NCBI GenBank assembly: GCA_964492845.1
Contig: CAZBMZ010000013.1
Span: 1-64,000 of the forward strand
Direction: 5' to 3'
DNA from: JADJPF01 sp964492845
Lineage (GTDB): Bacteria; Acidobacteriota; Blastocatellia; Chloracidobacteriales; JADJPF01
Length of the DNA stretch: 64,000 bases
Shown here: one piece after another, positions 52,568 to 63,079 of the stretch
How positions within the stretch are numbered: the first letter of the stretch is position 1
Layout of the letters: the number at the start of each line of letters is the position of its first letter
Position numbers and translations under genes: made by a program
The notes under the pieces: model-generated
Told to the model about the DNA's origin: nothing
What the model saw: the letters and a program-made list of their open reading frames with translations, nothing else
Database searches by the model: none

Positions 52568-53962
52568 TTACTTATAAAGGTCAATTACTCTTTCAATAGC
52601 AATTTTACAGACTGTGCAAAAAGCCTCGCTACGGGTAAACATAATACAATCAACTTCTGGGCGATAGTAACCTTTAGCCTCATACATTGCACCTTCAAAA
52701 GCTCCAACTTTACTAAAATACTTTTCTTTGGATAAAGTTTTCAAGTCATTTTCTTTATTTTCTTGAAATAGTGCTTCCATTTCCTCTTCAGGACGGTTTT
52801 CTTGTCGTATACGGCTACGCTTTTTTTGATACTCTATAGAGTATTTTTCATAGGCTTCTTTTTCCCAAGGTGTAGGCAGTGGGGTAGTTTTATCAATAAG
52901 ATTTTTCCATTTTAAATTATCAGGGTCTAATAACGCAGTTACGTTTGGTTCCCAGGGTTCAAGCTTAACTGTTGGTGAAGTGTAAGCAACAGAAGATGTG
53001 TAATATTCGTCTGCCAAACCTGCAAAATGATGTCCAAATTCATGGACAAAAATATAAGGGGCCCAAGTGCTATCGGCTGAAACTGTTCCATAAAGGTTAA
53101 AAATCCCACCACCGCCATAAGTACGATTATTAACTAAAATTTCAACAAAATCATAGGGTGCAAATGAAGCAATAGTGCGAAAAGCACGGTTATCATAGGT
53201 TAAAACATAACGTTCTGAGCCAAAAGCATCATAGCTACAACCCAATGGGGAAGAACGGTAAAGCCCTGTTGATGGGCGGGAAACGCCTGTTTCTGATGAT
53301 GGCGGGCAAAGTCCCCAAACATTAAAATCTTGTTTTCGCTCCTTAAAGGGTGAAGTAGCAAAAAGAATTTCTGTCATACGACGGGCATCACGCTCAAATT
53401 TGGCTTGTTCGTTGGCGGTATAGCCATCACCTAAAACTAACAAATCTACTTTATTTTCAGGACTACCATTTTTCAAGATTTCTATAAGTGTTGCTGGTGT
53501 GGTAACTTTAGCTCGATCAATAAAAATATCTTTAGGATCTATTAGCAAAGACCAAATTTGCTGAAAAGCATTGTTGGTATCACGTTTTTTTAAGACAACT
53601 TGAACGGAATTTGAAGGAGCAGGAAAACGTAAGGACTCATGAAAAGTACGGTTTATGCTTTTAGCTTCATCGGTTGTTTCCCATTCACCATAAATTGAGG
53701 CAAAACCACGAGAATAAACAACTTTATTAGTGTTACGGTCAATAACTTCAAAAAAATATTTTCCTAAATTAGTATCATCAATTGGCTTTTGTGGATTGCC
53801 GGGCCAGGGTAGTGGCTCAATTACTACGCGATCTAAACTAAATAATTCTTCTTTTACATTACCAGTATGATAGTAATCTACTCTCATAGTAGGGACAGCA
53901 AAAATACTAAAAAAAGAGGCTGATAATAATAAGAAAAATATTGAATTTATTACCTTAAACAT
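52568..53962 (-). CDS. Secreted M64-family (IgA peptidase) metalloprotease
   Basis: This 464-residue protein has a signal peptide (hydrophobic 5-22). An N-terminal beta domain (25-145) precedes the M64 catalytic domain, with DLLVLGDGYTANE, the zinc motif HEFGH (307-311) and the third-ligand segment GLADEYY. Several cysteines near the C-terminus (DCIMF, FCTVCK) may be paired. The family name comes from Clostridium ramosum IgA protease; environmental members probably degrade other proteins. A charged Glu/Lys/Arg helix lies at about 370-415. Confidence 0.9.
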   Translation of the reverse strand: MFKVINSIFFLLLSASFFSIFAVPTMRVDYYHTGNVKEELFSLDRVVIEPLPWPGNPQKPIDDTNLGKYFFEVIDRNTNKVVYSRGFASIYGEWETTDEAKSINRTFHESLRFPAPSNSVQVVLKKRDTNNAFQQIWSLLIDPKDIFIDRAKVTTPATLIEILKNGSPENKVDLLVLGDGYTANEQAKFERDARRMTEILFATSPFKERKQDFNVWGLCPPSSETGVSRPSTGLYRSSPLGCSYDAFGSERYVLTYDNRAFRTIASFAPYDFVEILVNNRTYGGGGIFNLYGTVSADSTWAPYIFVHEFGHHFAGLADEYYTSSVAYTSPTVKLEPWEPNVTALLDPDNLKWKNLIDKTTPLPTPWEKEAYEKYSIEYQKKRSRIRQENRPEEEMEALFQENKENDLKTLSKEKYFSKVGAFEGAMYEAKGYYRPEVDCIMFTRSEAFCTVCKIAIERVIDLYK

Positions 53963-53987
53963 TTATCTAACTCCTACAAAATTAAAT

Positions 53988-54017
53988 AAAAAAGCGGGCC
54001 ATTTGACCCGCTTTTTT
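53988..54017. terminator. Strong terminator
   Basis: AAAAAAGCGGG (53988-53998) pairs with CCCGCTTTTTT (54007-54017) over a short loop. On the minus strand it lies 20 bases after the stop of the DUF4394-NHL gene and ends in a U-run. Confidence 0.9.
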
Positions 54018-54037
54018 GTTAGCAAAAAGTTTGGTGA

Positions 54038-57000
54038 TTAGTTTACACCACTTGGTTGATTAAAACGGCCTGGGGTTGGTGCTGTGCCTGGAGTACCTAC
54101 AACACTAAATACACCAGCAGAAGTTCTACGTTGAATACGGTTATTACTGGTATCACCAATAAAGAGATTACCTAAAGAAGAAAGAACTACACCACGGGGA
54201 GCATTAACTGTTCCAAGTGCAGTACCTGGGCCAGCTACAGTTGTCCATCCAGTGGTAAGTCCGCCAACATTCATCATTACACGATTGTTAGCAGTATCAG
54301 CAACATAAACACGATTTTGTGAATCAACAAAAATACCACGAGGTTGATTTACTTTACCAATAGCAGTACCAGCAGTTGCACCTGCAAATACTTGCCACCC
54401 AGTAAGTGAACCATTGATATTAAATTGGAGACGATTGTTAGCAGTGTCAGCAACATAAACACGACCAACAATATCCACAGCTACAGCGGTAGGTTGATTA
54501 AATTTACCTAAAGCAGTACCAGCAGTTGCACCAGCAAATACTATAGCAGTACCAGTAGCAGCAGTAGTTGCATTAGCAAATACTTGGACACGGTTATTAC
54601 CAGTATCAGCAATATAGAGAGCATTGGTTAAAGAGTTATAAGCAACACCTTCAGGGCGATTAACTGTTCCAACTGCTGTACCTGGGCCAGCTACTAATGA
54701 CCAAGTTAAGCCACCATTTGTAGAACGTTGTACACGGTTATTAAGTGTGTCAGCAACAAATATGTTTTGACCAGTAAAGTCAGCAGCTACACCACGTGGG
54801 CCATTAAATGTACCTAATGCAGTGCCTGGGCCACCTAGAGATGTCCAACTTGTCAAAGCTTGGTTGCCAGCATCATCAATTGCTACTTGAATACGATTAT
54901 TAAGTGTGTCAGCAGCAATTAAGAATGGATTTTCTAGCCCTATTCCAGCAACAACAGAAGTAGCAGGAACAATAGCAATATCACGAACTGGAGTAGTAGT
55001 TCCAATATTACCAATAAAGGAAACACGACCAGATTCTGGTAAACCTGTACTTAGATTAACGCTATATAGACCATTGTTAATACTTAGTCCAGCTAAAGCT
55101 ACATTGGAATTAGCTGCAATATCAAAACCAGCTAAAGAACCACCTACAGTAACATTTGCGCTACCTTGAGTTATTAAAGTCCCATTATTTGGTGGGTTTT
55201 GAATTGCTACGATTGCTGGTACTCCAGGGGTATTAGTCGCAGCATCAATATCATAAAGGGTAGTTGCTAAAGTGCCAGAGAAGCTATTTGTATAAGCAAC
55301 AGAAGTAACTACAGGTATGCGAGCAGCATTAACATCACCAACAGCATAAGTAATTGTACCATCTGTAGCAGCTAAAGCACCATTATTAGGATTGAGTCGT
55401 AAATCTTGACGAGCATCACTAACTACACGAATACGATCTGGAACAGGATTAAAGTCAAATCCAAAATTTGTTCCCATAAGGGTTACTAGAGCAGTACCAA
55501 CTTGAGTAGCAACACCACTCATTGGATTAATGATGTAGGTGCGGCCAGTGCTACCTAAAGCATAAAGTTGAGCAGTAGCAGGGCGGAAATCCATACCTTG
55601 CACAAATTCGCCAATTTGCATTCCAGTGATTAGGGTTGGGCCGCTAAGTAATTGGCTTGGGTTAGAGCTAACAAAAGACATCAAATTATTGTTAGTATCA
55701 ACAGCAAATACTCTTTCTTCGCCAGTTGTAATACTGTTAACAATTTCGCCACCAGCGATAGTTCCAACTAAAGTAGCAGCACCTGTCATTAAATTAACAG
55801 TGTAAAGACCAGAAGTAGTAGCAGGAGAAACATTTAATGCTGCATAAGCAATACCACTACGGCCAGAAATATCAAAACCAGCAAAGTTTGTTGTATTTAC
55901 ACCTAAAGAACCAACAGTTACTAAAGTACCGTTGTTTGGTGGGTTTTGAATAGCTAAAATATCAAGACCAGCATCAATATCATAAAGGGTTGTAGTACCG
56001 GGGGCTGGGCCAAAAGTGCTATTTGTATATCCAACAGCAACTACCATTGCTGGAGTACCTTGATTTGGATCACCAATAGCATAAGCAAGATTGCCATCTG
56101 TGGAAGCTAAGTTACCATCATTTGGATTTAAGCGTAAATCTTGAGTTGCATTACTAACAAAACGAATACGATCTGGAACTGGGTTAAAGTCAAATCCAAA
56201 GTTTGTCCCATTAGGTACAATAGGTACAGTTGTTATTGCAGTAGCAACACCTGTGGCAGTATTAATAACATAAGTTCGGCCAGTGCTACCTTCGCCATAA
56301 AGTTGACCAGTAGCAGGACGAAAATCTATACCTAATAAATTTTCACCAGTTTGTAAGCCTGTGATTTGTACATTCTTCATTAATCTACCAGGATCATTAC
56401 TGTTAAAAGTAATTAGCTTATTGCTATTGGTTAGGCCAAACATAACTTCACTACGAATATCTGAAACTGTGATGCTTTCTAGTAAATCTACTGTGCCAAT
56501 ATCACCAACCAAAGTAGCAGCACCAGTTGCTAAGTTGATTGTATAAAGCGTTGACATTGTACTTCCAACCTTTGGAGAGATTTTGCCATCATTATTTTTT
56601 CTAGTCATCATCATGTCATTGATGTTCAAACTAGCATAAGCAACACCACTTGAACCAGAAATATCAAAACCAGCAAAATCAGTAGTATCAACGCCAAGAG
56701 AGCCAACAGTTATTAATGTACCATTGTTTGGTGGATTTTGAATGGCTAGAATATCTAAATCTGAATCAATATCATAAAGTGTTGTAGCAACAGCAAATGC
56801 TGGATCAAAAGCAGCATTTGTATATCCAACAGCAACAACATTAGGGATAGCTGCTGCATTAGGGTCACCTACAGCATAAGCTAAGTTGCCATCCGTAGCA
56901 GCTAAATTACCGTTAAGCGGATTTAAGCGCAAATCTTGGGTGCTATCAGCAACAAAACGAATACGATCTGGTACTGGGTTAAAGTCAACTCCAAAAGAAA

Positions 57001-57391
57001 TGCCCATTGGGGTAACAGGAGTGGTAGTAATAGTGCTTGCAGCACCAGTAGTAGGATTAATTACATAAACACGACCATCACTACCTACACCATAAAGTTC
57101 ACTAGTAGCGGGGCGAAAATCAATACCTAACAAATCTGCGCCACCTAAGCCAGTAATGTTTACAGTACTAAGTATTGTGCTTGGTGTGTCGCTTCTAAAG
57201 CTAACTAATTGATTAGTGGACGTTAAACCAAATATCAATTCACTTGCTACACTAACTGAATGTGTTTGAAAATAAGGTCTAATTTTGGCACTACTGGTTG
57301 AAGGTGCAATATTAAAAAGAGCCATCAATAAACTAAGAACTGCACAAAAACCAGCAAGCCTATGAATCTTTGAGCGCATGGGGGTTTTCAT
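54038..57391 (-). CDS. Secreted DUF4394(x3)-NHL beta-propeller protein
   Basis: This 1117-residue exported protein has a signal peptide (about 10-35). Three tandem DUF4394 modules (about 48-310, 315-560, 565-810) follow. Each has LIFGLTSTNQL-, LLGIDFRPAT-, FGFDFNPVPDRIRFV- and LAIQNPPNNGTL-type segments, as expected for beta-propeller blades. The C-terminal 280 residues are six or so NHL repeats (FVADTLNNRVQ type). The first module carries an extra 25-residue insertion. The repeats are also similar at the DNA level, pointing to internal duplication. Function is unknown; surface binding is plausible. Confidence 0.9.
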   Translation of the reverse strand: MKTPMRSKIHRLAGFCAVLSLLMALFNIAPSTSSAKIRPYFQTHSVSVASELIFGLTSTNQLVSFRSDTPSTILSTVNITGLGGADLLGIDFRPATSELYGVGSDGRVYVINPTTGAASTITTTPVTPMGISFGVDFNPVPDRIRFVADSTQDLRLNPLNGNLAATDGNLAYAVGDPNAAAIPNVVAVGYTNAAFDPAFAVATTLYDIDSDLDILAIQNPPNNGTLITVGSLGVDTTDFAGFDISGSSGVAYASLNINDMMMTRKNNDGKISPKVGSTMSTLYTINLATGAATLVGDIGTVDLLESITVSDIRSEVMFGLTNSNKLITFNSNDPGRLMKNVQITGLQTGENLLGIDFRPATGQLYGEGSTGRTYVINTATGVATAITTVPIVPNGTNFGFDFNPVPDRIRFVSNATQDLRLNPNDGNLASTDGNLAYAIGDPNQGTPAMVVAVGYTNSTFGPAPGTTTLYDIDAGLDILAIQNPPNNGTLVTVGSLGVNTTNFAGFDISGRSGIAYAALNVSPATTSGLYTVNLMTGAATLVGTIAGGEIVNSITTGEERVFAVDTNNNLMSFVSSNPSQLLSGPTLITGMQIGEFVQGMDFRPATAQLYALGSTGRTYIINPMSGVATQVGTALVTLMGTNFGFDFNPVPDRIRVVSDARQDLRLNPNNGALAATDGTITYAVGDVNAARIPVVTSVAYTNSFSGTLATTLYDIDAATNTPGVPAIVAIQNPPNNGTLITQGSANVTVGGSLAGFDIAANSNVALAGLSINNGLYSVNLSTGLPESGRVSFIGNIGTTTPVRDIAIVPATSVVAGIGLENPFLIAADTLNNRIQVAIDDAGNQALTSWTSLGGPGTALGTFNGPRGVAADFTGQNIFVADTLNNRVQRSTNGGLTWSLVAGPGTAVGTVNRPEGVAYNSLTNALYIADTGNNRVQVFANATTAATGTAIVFAGATAGTALGKFNQPTAVAVDIVGRVYVADTANNRLQFNINGSLTGWQVFAGATAGTAIGKVNQPRGIFVDSQNRVYVADTANNRVMMNVGGLTTGWTTVAGPGTALGTVNAPRGVVLSSLGNLFIGDTSNNRIQRRTSAGVFSVVGTPGTAPTPGRFNQPSGVN

Positions 57392-57820
57392 CCCAAATCC
57401 TCCTCTAAAACTATATAGGTTTTACTGCGGTATGTTAGCTATGAAAAATTTTCGTTAAACTAACATAAAAAATTATTAACATAAACTAATCAGCAAAAAT
57501 AAATAAAAATACTTATAGCTATAAGCATCACTAAATATTTATGTTTTTAGCTGATTAACATATAGATATCGAAAAAATTATTAAAGATTTTTAGCCTTAT
57601 TAAAGCTAAAAGGTTTAGACAAAAATAAGCTAAAACTTATTTTTGTTTTATCCTCAACACCCTGGCAAGAGTTAAGTATTATTTTATTAGTAAGAGTTAT
57701 AAAGGGTTGTAATAGGGATCTTACTAATTTTAATTATTAGACATTAACAAATTATAGTTGCCAATTTTAACCATAAACTTTGGTTTTTCCAACTTAAAAT
57801 TACCATTTTGATAGATTTAT
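57392..57820. other. Intergenic region with hairpins
   Basis: This 429-base AT-rich spacer lies between two minus-strand genes. It contains the perfect palindrome CTTATAGCTATAAG (57512-57525) and an 11-base stem, ACAAAAATAAG/CTTATTTTTGT (57619-57646) with a 6-base loop. The latter could terminate the glycosyltransferase transcript. I see no gene and no clear promoter for the DUF4394-NHL gene. Confidence 0.5.
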
Positions 57821-58966
57821 CTAAATTTTTTGTAAAGATATCATTTTTTTTACCACATCTAAAGCTGCTTGAGGACGAGCTAATTTTTTTACATTATTTT
57901 GCATATTTATAAAGCGTTCTTTGTCATCTAGTAAACAATCTATTTTATAAGCCAAAGTAGGTAGGTTGTTACAGCGAATTGCAACACCTTGTTCTAACAA
58001 ATGATCTGAATTTCTTTCTTCTTGCCCTGGGATAGGGTTAAAAATTACAAATACAAGACCTTTTGCTAAGGCTTCAGATGTTGTTAAACCTCCTGGTTTA
58101 CCTAACAAAATGTCAGAAGCAGACATATATTCATCCATATCTTTAGTGTAGCCAATAGGTTTAATACTAATTAAGCTATTATTTGTAAGAGTTGCGGCTA
58201 GTGTATCAACACGTTGTTTTAATTCTGTGCTTTTTCCGCAAATTGCAATTATTTGCAAAGGGTTTTTTGAATGTAGCAAGGCTCTTAATAGTAGTTCCAC
58301 TGGGCCTACACCAAAACCACCAGCAGAAATTAGTATGGTTGTTTTGTTAGGATCAAAGCCATATTTTAAGCGCATTGTTTGTTTATCTTTTTGCTCGGAA
58401 AATATTGGGTCTATTGGAATGCCAGTTACTGAAATTTTATCTGTCGAAATACCTAATTTATTTAAGTGAACGGATGCTTCATCAATAGCAACAAAATAAT
58501 GTTCGTAATGATGACAAAGCCAAAGAGCATGAACGTCAAAGTCTGTAATTACAATACCTTGTGGACAAGTTAATTTTTCTTTAGCTTTCATCCAAGAAAC
58601 AATTTCAGCAGGCAAAAAATGAGTGCAAATAATTGCATCTGGTTGGTATTTTTTGACAAATTTCATAAATGGACGAGTATTTAGTTTATCTACAGCTAAA
58701 CGACGACGTTCTTTTTCCCAAGGGGTGTCTAGTTTGTCATAAATCCATCCCAAGAGTTCAGGAGTTTTGTTAACCATTTCAATATATGCTTTTGAGTAGA
58801 GATTACGAAATACTTTATTAGTATATTCAAGTGTGTCTATATGTATAATTTCTTTAGCTGCGTTTAGTTGAATGGCTGCTTTTTCAATTGCTTGAGCAGC
58901 GCGAATATGACCTGCTCCGGCTGAAGCTGAGAGGATCAGCAATTTATTAAACATATTTTCTATCAT
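57821..58966 (-). CDS. Diacylglycerol glycosyltransferase-like protein (GT28, MGDG synthase type)
   Basis: This 381-residue enzyme resembles UgtP/MGDG synthases. It has the N-terminal glycine loop SASAGAGHIRAA, then THFLPAEIVSWM, ITDFDVHALWLCHHYEHYFVA, SAGGFGVGPVE, and the GT-B nucleotide-sugar motif GKPGGLTTSEALAKG, then PIPGQEERN. It would transfer glucose or galactose from a UDP-sugar to diacylglycerol, making membrane glycolipid at the inner face. The start is either the first ATG or one four codons later, since AGGAG abuts the first. It appears monocistronic. Confidence 0.87.
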   Translation of the reverse strand: MIENMFNKLLILSASAGAGHIRAAQAIEKAAIQLNAAKEIIHIDTLEYTNKVFRNLYSKAYIEMVNKTPELLGWIYDKLDTPWEKERRRLAVDKLNTRPFMKFVKKYQPDAIICTHFLPAEIVSWMKAKEKLTCPQGIVITDFDVHALWLCHHYEHYFVAIDEASVHLNKLGISTDKISVTGIPIDPIFSEQKDKQTMRLKYGFDPNKTTILISAGGFGVGPVELLLRALLHSKNPLQIIAICGKSTELKQRVDTLAATLTNNSLISIKPIGYTKDMDEYMSASDILLGKPGGLTTSEALAKGLVFVIFNPIPGQEERNSDHLLEQGVAIRCNNLPTLAYKIDCLLDDKERFINMQNNVKKLARPQAALDVVKKMISLQKI

Positions 58967-59138
58967 CTCCTAAAATTTTAAAGGTTAACAAAAAATTTTC
59001 CCTCTGATTGTACAACAATTTGCTAGGTTTTTAGTTTAATTTATCCAAACTAATGCTTTGCAGATTTGCTAGTTGGTTTGGCTAGCATCTATCATTGGTT
59101 AAAGCAAAAAATGTTCAATTTAGATAAGGTTTATTTTT

Positions 59139-62108
59139 ATGGACAATTGGCAAGAAACGTTAAAAACTGATAATGCCAAAAAGCTTAATACTGTTTGTTG
59201 TTTCTGTTCTTGCGGTTGTGGGATGATTGCGTCTGTTAGAAATGGAAAATTAATTGGCTTAGAAGGTGATCCACAACACCCAATTAATCAAGGCGCGCTT
59301 TGTAGTAAAGGTGCTGCCGCAGCAGAACTACATCGATCTCCCGATCGACTAACACAACCTCTTTACCGTAAAAGCCTTACAGACAAATGGGAAGAAGTTA
59401 GTTGGGAGTTTGCCTTTTCTCTAATTGCTAAAAAAATTTATGAAATTAGAGAAGCTAATTGGGAAAGTGAAGAAACACTTGCGACAGGTGAGAAAATAGC
59501 TGTTAACCGAATGGATGCAGTAGCTTTTTTTGGTTCGGCTGTTTGTACTAATGAGGAAACTTATTTAGAAAAGAAAATGGCCCTGCTTTTAGGGACAAGC
59601 TACATTGAACATCAGGCCCGGCTTTGACATAGCCCCACGGTTCCTAGTCTAGGAACAAGCTTTGGTCGAGGTGCTTCAACTAACCATTATATAGACTTTA
59701 AGAATTCTCGCTGTTTTTTGATCGAAGGTAATAATACGGCGGAAAATCATCCTATGGCGATGCCTTGGATTATGGAAGCTAAAATGAAGGGTGCAAAAGT
59801 TATTCATGTTGATCCTCGTTTTACCCGAACATCAGCAATAGCAGATATTTACGCTCAAATTCGACCTGGTAGCGACATTGCTTTTTTAGGGGCAATGATT
59901 AACTATATTATTTCTAATAATTATTATGATCAACAATATCTAAAAGATTTTACTAATGCTTATTATTTAATAAATCCAGAATATAAATTTGAAGAAGGGT
60001 TATTTGTTGGTTTTGATGAAGTTACAGCTAGCTATGATACTAGTAAATGGGCTTATCAACTTGATAGTGCTGGTAAACCAAAAGTAGCCAATAGTTTAAC
60101 AGATGAAAACACAGTTTTTTCACTCTTAAAGAGACATTTTGCAGACTATAGTTTTGAAAAAGCAGCTAAAGTTACAGGGATTGGAGCTAAAAAACAAAAG
60201 TTAATAGCAGATACTTTTATAAATAATCGTCCAGGAACAATTCTTTATGCTTTAGGAGCAACACAACATACTTATGGGACGCAACACATCCGCTGTTATC
60301 CAATAATTCAGCTACTTTTGGGAAATGTTGGAAAAGCTGGTGGCGGTGTAGCGGCTAATAGAGGCGAATCAAATGTTCAAGGTGCAACGGATTTAGGCGT
60401 AGCCTGGGACAAATTGCCAGGTTATTTATCTGCTCCATCAACCGACACACCAACCTTAAAAAGTTGGATAGAAAAAAATGGGACTTCTCGCGCTAAATAT
60501 TTAATTAGCTATCTTAAAGCAATTTATGGAGATGTAGCGCAAGCAGAAAATGATTTTTGCTACGATTGGTTACCTAAGCAAAGTACTAAAATAAATTATT
60601 CTGCTTTTAAGATGTTTGAAGCTATGGAAGCAGGAAAAATTAAAATGTTGATTAACATAGGTCAAAATCCTGCTGTATCTAATGCTAATCATAACGTAAC
60701 TTTACAAGGGCTAGCCAAACTAGATTTATTGGTTGTAGTAGACATTTTTGAGACTGAAACAGCTAGTTTTTGGCGCGATCCAAGTTTTAAGACTTCTAGT
60801 GTTGCCGCAGATGTTTTGGCCTTGCCTGCGGCTAGTTTTTTGGAAAAATCCGGCTGTATTACTCATAGTGGGCGATGGTTACAATGGCGAGATAAATGTG
60901 TTGATGCTCCAGGAAATGCTCTAACAGATTTAGAAATACTAGACCAAATCTTTAAGCAAGTTCGCTTACTTTATGCTAATTCCACTGATCCAAAAGACGC
61001 AAGCATTCTTAACTCTACTTGGGATTATGGAGAGCAGCCTAGTTATTTAGAAGTGCTAAAGGAGATTAGCGGTAAAGTTTGGCAAGATAAAACCATAACT
61101 ATTGCTAATAAAGAAGTAAGCTTAAAAACAGGTCATCAAGTGCCACATGTTCAAGCCCTGCAAGCAGATGGGTCAACTAGTGCAGGTTGCTGGCTTTATT
61201 GTGGTGCAGTAGGCGAAGAAAATAACAAGATAGTAAATTATACTGCACGTCGTGATCCTAGTGATCCTAGTGAAATAGGGCTACATCCAAGTTGGGCTTG
61301 GTCTTGGCCCGGTAATATTCGCATTCTTTATAATCGTGCCTCTTGTGATTTATCTGGTCAACCTAGAGATGGTGCTAAACCGCTAGTTTGGTGGGATGAA
61401 AACAAAAAATCTTGGCAAGGTGTTGATGTACCTGATGTTACAAGTATTTTAGCCCGTCCAGAAACAGAAATAGGACGTAATGCTTTTCGCTTTTTAGCTG
61501 AAGGACGAGCTAGGCTTTTTGCTGCTCCTTACACAGATAAAGAGGCAGAAAGCCCGCTTGCTCGTGATAAATCACCTGTTTTAGTTGATGGGCCGCTTCC
61601 AGTTTATTATGAACCTATCGAAAGCCCAACCATAAATATTTATCATAAAGTCCAAAATAATCCGTTAGTAAAACATCGTGGGTCAAATCCTGCTACAGTT
61701 GAACAAGCAGCAGGAGAATTTCCCTATGTTTTATGTACAGGTTTTATTCATGAAATGTGGGGCGGTGGGGCAATGACTCGTAGAATGCCTAAGCTAGTAG
61801 AATTAGTTCCAGAACCGTTTGTAGAAATGAGTAAACAGTTAGCTGCAAAATTAGGTATAAAAGCGGGTGACCATGTTAAGCTCACAACCCAACGGGGTTA
61901 TGCACAGGCAAGAGCCATTGTTACAGGTAGAATACAAACCTTGATAATTAATGATAAGCCAGTAGAAACGCTTTGGGCCCCAATGCACTGGGGCAGTTTG
62001 GGAATGAGTTGCGGAAACGCTATTAACGCTTTAACACTTGATGCACTAGAACCTAATGTACAAATTGCTGAAAATAAAGCTTGTTTATGTAATGTAGAAA
62101 AACTTTAA
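59139..62108 (+). CDS. fdhA: Selenocysteine-containing formate dehydrogenase alpha subunit
   Basis: Read through the UGA at 59625-59627, this is a continuous 989-residue molybdopterin (W/Mo) oxidoreductase closely resembling E. coli FdnG/FdoG. Features are a [4Fe-4S] ligand set C20, C23, C27, C55; selenocysteine at residue 163 in QARL-U-HSPTV; FGRGA..NH; VIHVDPRFTRTS; LYALGATQHT; and C-terminal THWGS-type MGD binding (APMHWGS). It should oxidise formate to CO2. FdnG's Tat signal is absent, so the enzyme is probably cytoplasmic. No beta subunit or electron acceptor gene follows. A start-to-UGA reading alone would give a useless 162-residue fragment. Confidence 0.9.
59625..59656 (+). promoter_or_regulatory. 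UGA selenocysteine codon and bacterial SECIS element
   Basis: The in-frame UGA (59625-59627) is followed, 12 bases later, by a hairpin. GTTCCTA (59640-59646) pairs with TAGGAAC (59650-59656) around GTC, or more openly around a 7-base UAGUCUA loop. This is the position and loop type (GU-containing) of bacterial SECIS elements bound by SelB, as in E. coli fdhF/fdnG. The codons flanking the UGA match those flanking selenocysteine in FdnG. Confidence 0.88.
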
Positions 62109-62130
62109 ATAGAAAAATTAATTTTCTTAA

Positions 62131-63042
62131 ATGTCAAAAAAACAAATTTATTTAGCATTAGCTTTTGGAATTATTTGTATTTCTTCTTCAGGCATATTAG
62201 TTAAAATCTTGGAAATACGACAGTTACCATTATTGGGCGTAGCTTGTTATCGTATGCTTTTAGCCGCCTTAATCATATCTATACCTACTTTAGCTTTACA
62301 AAAAAAAGAGTTAGCAAAAATAAACTCCTCACAAATAAAAGCTTTACTGCTAGCAGGTCTTTTCTTAGCTCTACATTTTGGCACCTGGACACTTTCAATT
62401 GCTTATATTCCTGTTGCTCGCTCGGTTTTACTTGTAACTTGTCATCCAATTTTTACCGCTTTAGCTAGCAGAATTTTCCTAAAAGAAAAATTTTCCTTAC
62501 GTAATTTACTAGCAGTATTAATTGCTTTCGGTGGAATAATTGTTATTTTGCTAGAGTCTTTAATGGATTTAGCTAGCTTAAAAGGCTCTTTAATTGGTGA
62601 CTTACTTGCTTTAGTAGGGGCTATTACTATAGTAGGTTATATTATTATTGGAAAAAAACTTCGAGCCAATATGACAGTTTCTAGCTATGCTACTTTGGTT
62701 TATAGTGTTTGCGCTATGCTACTTCTACCAGTAGCTTTAATATCAGGAGCTAGCCCAAATATTTTTACATCATCGGATTACTTAGTTTTACTAGGTTTAG
62801 CAATTGTTCCAACTTTAGGCGGACATACAATTTTTAATTTGCTCCTAAAAAATGTTAGTGCTACTTTAATTTCTATTGCTTTTTTAGGTGAACCTTTAGG
62901 AGCATCATTGCTAGCCTGGTTAATTTTTGGAGAAGTCCCATCTTTGCAAACATTTATTGGAGGTGCATTAGTGTTAATAGGTATTTATTTAGTGCAATTA
63001 GAAACCCCAGCAAAAAATAATTTGTCAAAAGAAAATAAATAA
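62131..63042 (+). CDS. EamA/DMT-superfamily transporter
   Basis: This 303-residue inner-membrane protein has about ten hydrophobic segments in two EamA halves. It shows LALAFGIICISSSGILVK at the start, RSVLLVTCHPIFTALASRIFLKE closing the first half, and the matching SATLISIAFLGEPLGASLLAWLIFGE in the second. Members export amino acids, nucleosides or other small metabolites; the substrate here is unknown. It lies 22 bases after the formate dehydrogenase gene and may be co-transcribed with it. Confidence 0.88.
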   Translation: MSKKQIYLALAFGIICISSSGILVKILEIRQLPLLGVACYRMLLAALIISIPTLALQKKELAKINSSQIKALLLAGLFLALHFGTWTLSIAYIPVARSVLLVTCHPIFTALASRIFLKEKFSLRNLLAVLIAFGGIIVILLESLMDLASLKGSLIGDLLALVGAITIVGYIIIGKKLRANMTVSSYATLVYSVCAMLLLPVALISGASPNIFTSSDYLVLLGLAIVPTLGGHTIFNLLLKNVSATLISIAFLGEPLGASLLAWLIFGEVPSLQTFIGGALVLIGIYLVQLETPAKNNLSKENK

Positions 63043-63079
63043 ATTTGACTCTGAAAAAATTTTAATTATTGTTAAAGCT

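Noticed and set aside
54906..57130. Plus-strand open frames within the DUF4394-NHL gene
   Set aside because: They repeat because the minus-strand gene is itself repetitive; they are antisense shadows.
59139..59627. A short 162-residue protein ending before a second formate dehydrogenase gene, i.e. a frameshifted or broken gene
   Set aside because: The two frames are the same frame separated by one UGA, the residues around it match the selenocysteine site of FdnG, and a SECIS-like hairpin follows.
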